This document shows, in pieces, positions 44,127-52,062 of a DNA stretch of 64,000 nucleotides (position 1 is its first letter; every line of letters starts with the position of its first letter). Below the pieces are notes generated by a model. It saw nothing but the letters and a program-made list of their open reading frames with translations. It did no database searches and was not told the origin of the DNA. Both the position numbers and the translations under genes were made by a program. This DNA is from JAATFS01 sp037145635. Lineage in GTDB: Bacteria > Pseudomonadota > Gammaproteobacteria > Xanthomonadales > Xanthomonadaceae. Location of the stretch: positions 1-64,000 of the forward strand of contig JBBCXB010000009.1 in the NCBI GenBank assembly GCA_037145635.1, in the 5' to 3' direction.

Positions 44127-44513
44127 ATGAGTACGCTAGTCTCGCTTCCCACGGCCGCTCCGGCGCCGAACTACCAGACCCTCGAGCGGCCGTTGAACTT
44201 CACCGGTCCGGCGGCGGCGAAGGTGCGCGAACTGATCCAGGACGAAGGCAACGCCGAGCTCGCCCTGCGCGTCTACATCCAGGGTGGCGGCTGTTCCGGC
44301 TTCCAGTACGGGTTCGAGTTCGACGAGAACCGCGCCGAGGACGACGTGGCGGTGGACACCGACGGGGTGACGCTGCTGGTCGATCCGCTCAGCCTGCAGT
44401 ACCTGATGGGCGCCGAGGTCGACTACACCGAGAGCCTGACCGGTGCGCAGTTCGTGATCCGCAATCCCAACGCCAAGACCACCTGCGGTTGCGGGAGCAG
44501 TTTCAGCGTCTGA
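44127..44513 (+). CDS. erpA: Iron-sulfur cluster insertion protein ErpA
   Basis: 128-residue A-type carrier delivering Fe-S clusters to apo-proteins. Cluster cysteines C56 in QGGGCSGFQYGF, C120 and C122 in TTCGCGSSF. LVDPLSLQYLMGAEVDYTES is standard. The first 20 residues are a variable extension. A possible hairpin (44519-44541, GGCGCGCG paired with CGCGCGCC) follows the stop. Confidence 0.95.
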   Translation: MSTLVSLPTAAPAPNYQTLERPLNFTGPAAAKVRELIQDEGNAELALRVYIQGGGCSGFQYGFEFDENRAEDDVAVDTDGVTLLVDPLSLQYLMGAEVDYTESLTGAQFVIRNPNAKTTCGCGSSFSV

Positions 44514-44661
44514 CCGCAGGCGCGCGCTCCTTACGCGCGCCGCTCCGGTTTTGAGCGCGGCGTCCTTCGGGTGCGGAGTTTCGTACCGGGCGCGCCTGAG
44601 CGCCGCCGCGTGACCCCCGGGGCGGTTGCGGTGCGCGCCGATTGCCGGCACGCTTCCGCGG

Positions 44662-45570
44662 ATGCCGATACCCACCGACGCTTTTTCCGGATTCGCCTTC
44701 ACCTCCGCGCCGCTCGACCGTGCCGATGCGCTGCGCGACGATCCCGACGCCATCGTCAGGCTGTGGCAGGCCGGTCGCGTGCTGGTGCTGGACGAGGGGG
44801 GCAACGCCCTCGCCGACGAGCAGGGCCGGCCCGTGCTGCTCAGCGGCGCGGCGCTGGGCGGCGGGCCGGGCATCGCCATCTTCCTGGGACTGCGCGGAGA
44901 GACCGGCTGGTTCTGCGTCGATGCCGCCCACGTGGTGGTCGAGGCGCCGCAGCGGGTGGACCTGCGCCAGGCGGCCGCGAGCTGGGAGGCGCCGCTGTCG
45001 AGCGCCTTCGCGTATGCGCGCGGCATGTCCTACTGGCAGGCGCGCACGCGTTTCTGCGGCGTTTGTGGCGGGCGCGTGGAATTCCGCCGCGCCGGCTTCA
45101 TCGGCCACTGCGGCCAGTGCGGTACCGAGCACTACCCGCGGGTGGACCCGGCGATCATCGTCGCGGTCGGCGACGGGGCACGGCTGCTGCTCGGCCGCCA
45201 GGCCAGCTGGGTGCCGCGGCGCTATTCGGTGATCGCCGGCTTCGTCGAGCCCGGCGAGTCGCTGGAGCAGACCGTGGCGCGCGAGGTCATGGAGGAGACC
45301 GGGGTGCGGATCGATGCCTGCGGCTACCTCGGCGCGCAGCCCTGGCCGTTCCCGGGGGCGCTGATGCTGGGCTTCCAGGCCCGTGCGGCCGCGACGGAGC
45401 AGCCGCGGGTGACCGGCGAGCTGGAAGACGCGCGCTGGTTCGATCGCGCCGAGATCGGCGCCGCGCTGCAGCGCGAGGACACCGGCGACGACGGCGAGGG
45501 CCTGCGCCTGCCGCCGCCGATCTCGATCGCGCGCTCGCTGATCGAGCACTGGTACCGCGCGCACGGCTGA
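44662..45570 (+). CDS. nudC: NAD+ diphosphatase (Nudix)
   Basis: 302 residues. A zinc ribbon with four cysteines (RFCGVCGGRVEF, GHCGQCGTEHYP), then the Nudix box from GFVEPGESLEQTVAREVMEE and the NudC-specific QPWPFPGALMLGF. It hydrolyses NADH/NAD+ and removes NAD caps from RNA. ATG 44662 chosen; a further upstream TTG at 44626 is possible but unsupported. Confidence 0.95.
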   Translation: MPIPTDAFSGFAFTSAPLDRADALRDDPDAIVRLWQAGRVLVLDEGGNALADEQGRPVLLSGAALGGGPGIAIFLGLRGETGWFCVDAAHVVVEAPQRVDLRQAAASWEAPLSSAFAYARGMSYWQARTRFCGVCGGRVEFRRAGFIGHCGQCGTEHYPRVDPAIIVAVGDGARLLLGRQASWVPRRYSVIAGFVEPGESLEQTVAREVMEETGVRIDACGYLGAQPWPFPGALMLGFQARAAATEQPRVTGELEDARWFDRAEIGAALQREDTGDDGEGLRLPPPISIARSLIEHWYRAHG

Positions 45571-45784
45571 GGCGGGGGCCGGTGCTCCGTGCGTCGCCGC
45601 AGACCGTCCTGGCCGGCGGCGACGCGCGGGCTCGACGTGCAGGCTCGTTCGGGGACCGGCCGCCGCGGGCGTACGCCTGGCGCCGCGGCGCGCCGGGTCC
45701 GCGCTGGCCGCGTTGCGCCCGGCGTGGCTCGGACACGGGCTGCAACCTTCCCTGGGCTAGAATCGGCGGCAGGAGAGCCTGCCC

Positions 45785-46678
45785 ATGTTCATCACCCTGA
45801 TTGCCGTGATCGTCGCGCTCATGCTGGGCCACGTCGCCCCCGCGCAGGCCGCCGCGTTGCGCCGCTTCGGCTGGTTCGGCGAGTGGCTGCGGCGGCTGGA
45901 CGGCCACGCCGGCGAACGCGGCGTGTGGCGCGGGCGCTATGGCATCGCGCTGGCGCTGCTGCCGCCGCTGGCCGGGGTGGCGCTGCTGCAGTGGGCGTTC
46001 GACGACGTCTGGCACGGGTTTTTGTCGCTGCTGTTCGGCGTGGCCGTGCTGGCCTGGACCTGGGGGCCGCGCGATCTCGACCGCGACGTGGAGGCGGTGA
46101 TCGATGCCGACGACGCGGCCGCGCGCCGGCTGGCGGTGGCCCAGCTGCAGGCCGCCGGCGGCAGCCTGCGCGCGGACACGCCGTCGCTGGTCGAGGCGGT
46201 CGTGGTCAACGGCCTGCGGCGCTGGTTCGCGGTGCTGTTCTGGTTCCTGTGCCTGGGCCCGATCGGCGCGGTGCTGTACCGGCTCGTGGCGCTGGCGGTG
46301 GAGAGCCCGCTGGCGGCGCGCCTGCCGCTCGCCAACGCGCACGGTGCGCGCAGCGTGCTCGCCGTGCTGGAATGGCCGGTGGCGCAGCTGATGACGCTGT
46401 CGATGGCGCTGGTGGGCAACTTCGATACGGTGTTCCGCGCCTGGCGCGAGGCGCACGGCGGCCGCTGGTCGCTGGAGCCGGTGTTCCTGGGCGCGGTGGC
46501 GCGCGCCAGCGTGCGCGCCGAGCTGCGCGAGGAAGCGCACGACTACACCGAGGTCGGGCTGGTCCCGGTCTGGCGGCGCCTGCCCGAGGTCCGCGACGCG
46601 ATGAGCCTGATGTGGCGCGTGCTGCTGCTGTGGATGGTGGTGCTGGCGCTGCTGGTGATCGCCGGCTGGGTGCGCTGA
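45785..46678 (+). CDS. ampE: AmpE-like membrane protein
   Basis: 297 residues and four to five helices. RFGWFGEWLRRLDG near the N-terminus, then VEAVVVNGLRRWFAVLFWF and GPIGAVLYRLVAL are characteristic of the AmpE/CobD-like family linked to cell-wall recycling and beta-lactamase regulation. No ampD is adjacent here. A likely -10 (ctagaat near 45759-45765) and an aggag Shine-Dalgarno precede ATG 45785. Confidence 0.88.
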   Translation: MFITLIAVIVALMLGHVAPAQAAALRRFGWFGEWLRRLDGHAGERGVWRGRYGIALALLPPLAGVALLQWAFDDVWHGFLSLLFGVAVLAWTWGPRDLDRDVEAVIDADDAAARRLAVAQLQAAGGSLRADTPSLVEAVVVNGLRRWFAVLFWFLCLGPIGAVLYRLVALAVESPLAARLPLANAHGARSVLAVLEWPVAQLMTLSMALVGNFDTVFRAWREAHGGRWSLEPVFLGAVARASVRAELREEAHDYTEVGLVPVWRRLPEVRDAMSLMWRVLLLWMVVLALLVIAGWVR

Positions 46679-46717
46679 GGCGACCCGCACGGCGGTGCGA
46701 CCGCCCCCTCGGTTTCT

Positions 46718-47131
46718 TCAGCCCGGCGCGAGCAGGGTGAACGGGTACCAAGGCAGATTGCGGGCCACCCAGAACCCCGGCAGCAACAGCAGCCACACCT
46801 TCGGCTCCAGCACCCAGCGCATCAGCGGCTGCAGCGGGCGCGGCTGCCAGCCCGAGGACCAGGCCACCATCAGCGGCACCAGCGGCAGCACGCTCATGGC
46901 CAGCGGGTTCATCGAGAACGCGCGCCCCAGGTCGCCGTGCACCAGCGCGTGCAGGGCGCGGGTGAGCCCGCAGCCGATGCAGTAGTGGCCGGTGACCGCG
47001 TAGAACATGCATGGCGGAAACGGATTGCCCGCGGCATTGGGATCGTAGTGGCGCAGCACCCACACGCCGGCACCGGCCGCAAGCGCGGCCGATGCCAGCC
47101 CGGTGATCTTCAACCAGCGAGGTGCGTTCAC
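46718..47131 (-). CDS. DUF2752 membrane protein
   Basis: 137 residues. The hallmark is PFPPCMFYAVTGHYCIGCGL followed by TRALHALVHGDL, with three cysteines likely to bind metal or form a disulphide, plus three helices. Function unknown. It lies 13 bp downstream of the CD225 gene on the same strand; DUF2752 and CD225 proteins are often neighbours. Confidence 0.88.
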   Translation of the reverse strand: MNAPRWLKITGLASAALAAGAGVWVLRHYDPNAAGNPFPPCMFYAVTGHYCIGCGLTRALHALVHGDLGRAFSMNPLAMSVLPLVPLMVAWSSGWQPRPLQPLMRWVLEPKVWLLLLPGFWVARNLPWYPFTLLAPG

Positions 47132-47144
47132 CGGCCCGGGTCGG

Positions 47145-47483
47145 TCAGGACTGGTACTGCTGCATCATCTGCAGGTAGGTCTCGGTGCCGCCGGTGGCGA
47201 ACACCACGATGTTGATCAGCAGGCCGATGATGGCGAAGGCGGTGGCCACCCAGCACCAGGTCTTGGCATTGGACGAGGCCCGGCGCGCGCCGTCGATGTC
47301 GCCCTGGTTGAGCAGGCCGTTGACCTTGGCCGCGAACACGATCGCGACGATGCCGATCAGGCCCAGCGGGCAGCACAGGCAGGTGGCCAGCACGGTGGAG
47401 ATGATGGCCCACGCGAGGTGGTTGGGGATCGCGGCCTGGGTGCCGGCCGGGGTGCCGACGAGGGGGGGCGGGACTGCGCTCAT
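47145..47483 (-). CDS. CD225/dispanin-family membrane protein
   Basis: 112 residues with two helices. IPNHLAWAIISTVLATCLCC followed by PLGLIGIVAIVFAAKVN is the CD225 signature (interferon-induced transmembrane protein fold), with the paired cysteines after the first helix. AAGGAG lies eight bases before ATG 47483. Bacterial members are of unknown function. Probably co-transcribed with the DUF2752 gene. Confidence 0.9.
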   Translation of the reverse strand: MSAVPPPLVGTPAGTQAAIPNHLAWAIISTVLATCLCCPLGLIGIVAIVFAAKVNGLLNQGDIDGARRASSNAKTWCWVATAFAIIGLLINIVVFATGGTETYLQMMQQYQS

Positions 47484-47885
47484 GGTGAAACTCCTTGGGT
47501 GATGGGGGGATGGGTGATGGGGGGGAACGATGGCCGCGCGCCGGGGCGCCTGGCACGCGGGTGGCGGAGGCGCCACCGCGGCCCTTCGCGCTGCGCGGCG
47601 GCGGCCCCGGGCAGGGACGGGAAGCGCAGGCACGGCGATGCGGCGGCGGAGACACCCGGCCCGGCGGCCGTGGGTAGTGCGGTCGATGTCATCAGAACTC
47701 CCCCGGTCACGGATCCTTCCGCCCGCATGCGCGGCATGCGGCAACGCGTCGCGCTGCACGACGGTGGCGCAAGCCTACCGGCGCGGCTGCGGATACGCAA
47801 AGCCGGCGCATGCGCACCGGCGGTGCAGGCCGCCGCGATGCACCGCACGCCACGGCCGGCCCGCCGCAGCGTGCGGCGCGAAGGC
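47484..47885. other. Intergenic gap with heptamer-like G-rich repeat
   Basis: About 400 bp. Near 47497-47526 there are tandem gatgggg/gggtgat words, a degenerate seven-base repeat of the kind seen elsewhere in the window. The rest is GC-rich with only shadow frames. No RNA gene recognised. Confidence 0.5.
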
Positions 47886-49775
47886 CTAGGCGTGGTCGCC
47901 GCGCAGCCCCCGCACCTGCTGCTCGAGCACGGCCGCGCGCGCCTGCGCAGGATCGAGCGGTGCGCCGGCGACCACGTCGATCTGCGCGCGGAAGCGCCGC
48001 GGCACCCGCATGCGGCCCAGCCGCGAATCGCGCCGGCTCCACATGCTGCTCCACATCCCGCGCAGCGCCATCGGCACCACCGGCACCGGCCGCCGCGCCA
48101 GGATCTTCTCCACGCCGGACTTGAACGGGGCGATGGCGCCGTCGCGGGTCAGCGCCCCTTCGGGGAAGATGCAGACCAGCTCGCCGTCGGCCAGCGCGGC
48201 GTCGATCTCGTCGAACGCGCGCTGCATCAGCGCCGGGTTCTCGCGCGCGCCGGCGATCGGGATCGCCTTGGCGGTGCGGAAGATCCAGCTCATCACCGGG
48301 ATGTTGAAGATCCGGTAGTACATGACGAAGCGCACCGGCCGCGGGATCGTGGCCGACAGGATCAGCGCGTCCATGTAGCTGACGTGGTTGCAGACGATCA
48401 GCGCCGCGCCCTCGTCCGGCACCGACTTCTCGATGTCCTGCGGCCGCAGCCGGTACAGCGCGCTCACCAGCAGCCAGCTGAGGAAGCGCATCAGGAACTC
48501 GGGCACGATGCTGAAGATCCAGATCGCCACCACGGTGTTGGCGATGGCCAGCGCCAGGAACACCTGCGGGATGCTCCAGCCGAGGAAGCGCTGCACGACG
48601 ATGCCGATGACCGCCGCGGCGACGATGAACAGCGAGTTCTGGATGTTGAGGCCGGCGATCACCCGCGACAGCTCCGCGCGCGGGGTGCGGCTCTGGATCA
48701 GCGCGAACAGCGGCACCACGAAGAAGCCGGTGAACACGCCGATGCCGACCAGGTCGGCGACGATGCGCCAGCTGCCGGGCTGCTGCAGGAAGCGGCCGAT
48801 GTCCAGGCCCGCCAGCAGCGCCTGCCCGGGCCGGGCGAAGTACAGGTCCAGCATGAAGGCGCTGACGCCGAACGCGCCCAGCGGCACCAGCCCGATCTCG
48901 ACGGTGCGGCCGGACAGCTTCTCGCACAGCAGCGAGCCGGTGCCGGTGCCGATGGAGAACAGCGCCAGCGCGAACACGTACAGCTCCTGGCGCCCGCCGA
49001 GGTTGATCTCGGCGTAGCTGGGCAGCTGCGCGGTGAGCACGGTACCGATGAACCAGAACCACGACACCCCGAGCACGGCGTTGCGGACCGCCAGCGTGCG
49101 CCGGGTCAGGCGCATGATCGCGAGCGATTCGGGGACCGGGTTCCAGTTGATCTTCAGCGCCGGCGCGCCGGCATCGACCCGCGGCACCCGCCGCGCGACC
49201 AGGTTGCCGGCGACGGCGATCGCGATCACCGCGGTGGCGGCGGCGACCGGGCCCTGGCTGCCGGCGATCTGGAAGATCAGCCCGCCGAAGATCATGCCGC
49301 ACAGGATCGAGATCGAGGTGCCCATCTCCACCAGGCCGTTGCCGCCGGTAAGCTCCTCCGGCTTGAGCACCGACGGCAGGATGGAGTACTTCACCGGGCC
49401 GAACAGCGTGGACTGCAGGCCGGTGCAGAACAGCGCCACCAGCAGCACCGCCATGTTCTCGGTGAAGAAGCCCACCGCGGCCAGCGACATGATCGCGATC
49501 TCCATGGTGGTGGTGATCACGATCAGGCGCTGCTTCTCCAGCTTCTCGGCGATTTGCCCGGCCAGCGCGGAGAACAGGAAGTACGGCAGGATGAACAGCG
49601 CCGGCGCCAGGTTGGTGTAGAGCGTGCGCTGGGCGTCGTCGACGCCCAGGTAGAACAGCAGGCCGATGATGGCCTGGCGGTAGACGTTGTCGTTGAAGGC
49701 GCCCAGCGCCTGGACGGTGAAGAACGGCAGGAAGCGACGCTGCTTCAGAAGGGCAAACTGGTTGTGGCCGGACAT
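47886..49775 (-). CDS. MFS (LplT-like) transporter fused to 1-acylglycerol-3-phosphate acyltransferase
   Basis: 629 residues. Residues 1-430 form a 12-helix major-facilitator domain starting FLPFFTVQALGAFNDNVYRQ, as in lysophospholipid transporter LplT. Residues about 440-629 are a PlsC-type acyltransferase with H464-x4-D469 in CNHVSYMD and FPEGALTRDG. The pairing suggests flipping of lysophospholipid inward and re-acylation in one polypeptide. Related Aas proteins carry an additional acyl-ACP synthetase, which is absent here, so the acyl donor must be activated elsewhere. Confidence 0.92.
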   Translation of the reverse strand: MSGHNQFALLKQRRFLPFFTVQALGAFNDNVYRQAIIGLLFYLGVDDAQRTLYTNLAPALFILPYFLFSALAGQIAEKLEKQRLIVITTTMEIAIMSLAAVGFFTENMAVLLVALFCTGLQSTLFGPVKYSILPSVLKPEELTGGNGLVEMGTSISILCGMIFGGLIFQIAGSQGPVAAATAVIAIAVAGNLVARRVPRVDAGAPALKINWNPVPESLAIMRLTRRTLAVRNAVLGVSWFWFIGTVLTAQLPSYAEINLGGRQELYVFALALFSIGTGTGSLLCEKLSGRTVEIGLVPLGAFGVSAFMLDLYFARPGQALLAGLDIGRFLQQPGSWRIVADLVGIGVFTGFFVVPLFALIQSRTPRAELSRVIAGLNIQNSLFIVAAAVIGIVVQRFLGWSIPQVFLALAIANTVVAIWIFSIVPEFLMRFLSWLLVSALYRLRPQDIEKSVPDEGAALIVCNHVSYMDALILSATIPRPVRFVMYYRIFNIPVMSWIFRTAKAIPIAGARENPALMQRAFDEIDAALADGELVCIFPEGALTRDGAIAPFKSGVEKILARRPVPVVPMALRGMWSSMWSRRDSRLGRMRVPRRFRAQIDVVAGAPLDPAQARAAVLEQQVRGLRGDHA

Positions 49776-49884
49776 GCAGGCTCCTTGGCGGACGCGCGCA
49801 GCCTAGCAGGTTCGCCGGCGGCGGCCGCGGGCGCGCACGGGGCGGTGCAATGGCTGGGACGGCGCTATGCGGGCGCCGCCTCGT

Positions 49885-50757
49885 TCACGCCTGCCGCTGC
49901 CGCAGCAGCGCGATGAAGGCGCGCGCGGCCGGGGTCGGGTCCGGCCGCCAGGTGGCGTAGGTGAGGAAGCGGAAGCGTTCCTTCAGCCGCACCACGGCGA
50001 CGTCGCGCATCACCGCGGCGATGGTGTGCGGCACCACCGCCACGCCCAGGTCCTCGACCACCAGCTGGCGCAGCAGGTCGGCGTGGCTGACCTCGTACTG
50101 CAGGCGCTGGCGCAGGCCGGCCGCGGCGAACGCGGCATCGATCACGCCGCGCACGCCGGCGCCGGCGCTCAGGCCGGCCATCGGCAGGTCGTCGAGGTCG
50201 CGCAGCGCCACCTGCCGGCGCGTGGCGAAGCGGTGGGTGCGCGCGACGATCAGCGACAGCCCCTCCTCGTGCAGCAGCAGGCGCTGCTCCGGCAGCGCCA
50301 CGTCCGGGCCGACGCCCACCAGCGCCACGTCCAGCCGGCCTTCGGCCAGGTCCTGCAGCAGCGCATCGCTCATGCCGGTGCGCAGGTGCACGTCGACCGC
50401 GCTGTGGGCCTGGCGGAAGCCGCGTAGCAGCGCCGCCACCGGCACCGCGGTGAGCGAGGAGATGAAGCCGATCTGGATGCGGCCGCGCACGCTGCCCAGC
50501 GCCTGCGCCATCTCGTCGTGCAGGCGCTCGGCCGCGCCCAGGGTGGCGCGGGCGTTGTGCAGGAACACCTCGCCGGCGGCGGTGGCGCGCACCTGGCGGG
50601 CACCGCGCTCGAACAGGCGCGCGCCCAGGCTCGCCTCGATCTTGGCGATCTGGTGGCTCAGCGCCGACTGCACGGTGTGGCAGCGGCGCGCGGCGGCGGT
50701 GAAGCTGCCCTCCTCGGCCACGGCCACGGCGAACTCGAGCTGGCGCAGGGTGAACAC
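49885..50757 (-). CDS. LysR-family transcriptional regulator
   Basis: 290 residues from GTG 50757 with GGGAG just upstream. N-terminal HTH: FTLRQLEFAVAVAEEGSFTA, HTVQSALSHQIAKIEASLGA, then RLFERG. The effector domain starts near residue 90 (GRIQIGFISSLTAVPVAALL). It is divergent from an MFS transporter with a 99-bp shared gap, so it most likely controls that exporter; the inducer is unknown. Confidence 0.93.
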   Translation of the reverse strand: MFTLRQLEFAVAVAEEGSFTAAARRCHTVQSALSHQIAKIEASLGARLFERGARQVRATAAGEVFLHNARATLGAAERLHDEMAQALGSVRGRIQIGFISSLTAVPVAALLRGFRQAHSAVDVHLRTGMSDALLQDLAEGRLDVALVGVGPDVALPEQRLLLHEEGLSLIVARTHRFATRRQVALRDLDDLPMAGLSAGAGVRGVIDAAFAAAGLRQRLQYEVSHADLLRQLVVEDLGVAVVPHTIAAVMRDVAVVRLKERFRFLTYATWRPDPTPAARAFIALLRQRQA

Positions 50758-50856
50758 GCTATCTCCCTTCGAGATGGACAGAGTGAAAACAATACATTGG
50801 CACGATTGCAGCCGCATCGGCAGACTGGCCGGCCTCTTTCCCGGACGTCCCCGCGC

Positions 50857-52062
50857 ATGAATCCTTCCTCGCCCGCTCCGCTGTCGCGCGGGCTGGTGCT
50901 GCTGATGGCCGTGGCCACTGGCCTGGCGGTGGCCAGCAACTACTACGCGCAGCCGCTGCTGCAGACGCTGGCGCAGACCTTTTCGATCGACGTGCGCAGC
51001 GCCGGTGCGGTGGTGACCACCGCGCAGCTGTCCTATGCGGCGGGCCTGCTGCTGCTGGTGCCGCTGGGCGACCGTTTCGAGCGCCGCGGCCTGATCGTGG
51101 GGCTGTACGCGCTCAGCGCCGTGGGCCTGGTGATCAGCGCGGCCTCCGGCAGCTTCGCGATGCTGCTGGTCGGCACCCTGGTCACCGGGGCGAGCTCGGT
51201 GGCGGCGCAGATCCTGGTGCCGTTCGCGGCGACCCTGGCCGCGCCGCACGAACGCGGCAAGGTGATCGGCACGGTGATGAGCGGCCTGCTGCTGGGCATC
51301 CTGCTGGCGCGCACGGTGTCCGGGCTGCTCGCCGGCGCCGGCGGCTGGCACACGGTGTACTGGGTCGCGGCCGGCCTGACGCTGGCGGTGGCGGCGCTGC
51401 TGTGGCGCGCGCTGCCGCGCCATCCCGGCCAGCCGGGGCTGTCGTACCCGCAGCTGATCGGCTCGGTGCTGGCACTGCTGCGCGACGAGCCGGTGCTGCG
51501 CGCGCGCTCGGTGCTGGGCGGGCTGATCTTCGCCGGGTTCAGCATGTTCTGGACCACGCTGGCGTTCCTGCTGTCCAGCCCGGCCTACGGCTACGGCACC
51601 GCGGTGATCGGGCTGTTCGGCCTGATCGGCGCGGCCGGCGCGCTGGCCGCCAACCTGTCGGGCAAGCTGTCCGACCGCGGCGCCGGGCACTGGGTGACCT
51701 GGGGCGGGCTGGCGATGCTGCTGCTGTCGTGGGGCCTGCTGGCGGCGGCGCCGCATTCGCTGTGGCTGCTGGTCGCCGGCGTGCTGCTGCTGGACATCGC
51801 GGTGCAGGGCGTGCACATCGGCAACCAGAGCGTGATCTACCAGCTGGATCCGGCCGCGCGCAACCGCATCACCTCGGCCTACATCACCTGCTACTTCATC
51901 GGCGGGGCCGTGGGGTCCAGCCTGGGCACGGCGGCCTATGCGCGCGCCGGCTGGAACGGCGTGGTGGCCGGCGGCGCGCTGCTCGCGGCGGCGGCGCTGG
52001 CGTGGACCGCGCTCACCTCGCGGCCGCGGCCGCCGGCTGCGGCCGCGCCGCCACCGCGGTGA
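50857..52062 (+). CDS. MFS transporter
   Basis: 401 residues, 12 helices. N-terminal ATGLAVASNYYAQPLLQTLA and motif A-like GDRFERRGLI between helices 2 and 3. The first helix with YYAQPLL is typical of the YnfM/arabinose-efflux-like group. Substrate unknown; regulation by the divergent LysR protein is likely. Its last 50 bp overlap the 3' end of the convergent yccS gene, both ending in low-complexity alanine/proline tails. Confidence 0.92.
   Translation: MNPSSPAPLSRGLVLLMAVATGLAVASNYYAQPLLQTLAQTFSIDVRSAGAVVTTAQLSYAAGLLLLVPLGDRFERRGLIVGLYALSAVGLVISAASGSFAMLLVGTLVTGASSVAAQILVPFAATLAAPHERGKVIGTVMSGLLLGILLARTVSGLLAGAGGWHTVYWVAAGLTLAVAALLWRALPRHPGQPGLSYPQLIGSVLALLRDEPVLRARSVLGGLIFAGFSMFWTTLAFLLSSPAYGYGTAVIGLFGLIGAAGALAANLSGKLSDRGAGHWVTWGGLAMLLLSWGLLAAAPHSLWLLVAGVLLLDIAVQGVHIGNQSVIYQLDPAARNRITSAYITCYFIGGAVGSSLGTAAYARAGWNGVVAGGALLAAAALAWTALTSRPRPPAAAAPPPR

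Noticed and set aside
47103..49916. A 937-residue plus-strand open frame
   Set aside because: It is antisense to the MFS-acyltransferase gene, with histidine/glutamine/arginine-rich shadow composition and no family match.
50758..50856. A T-N11-A LysR box in the LysR/MFS gap
   Set aside because: Several weak candidates in an AT-richer stretch, none with good dyad symmetry; not reported as a site.
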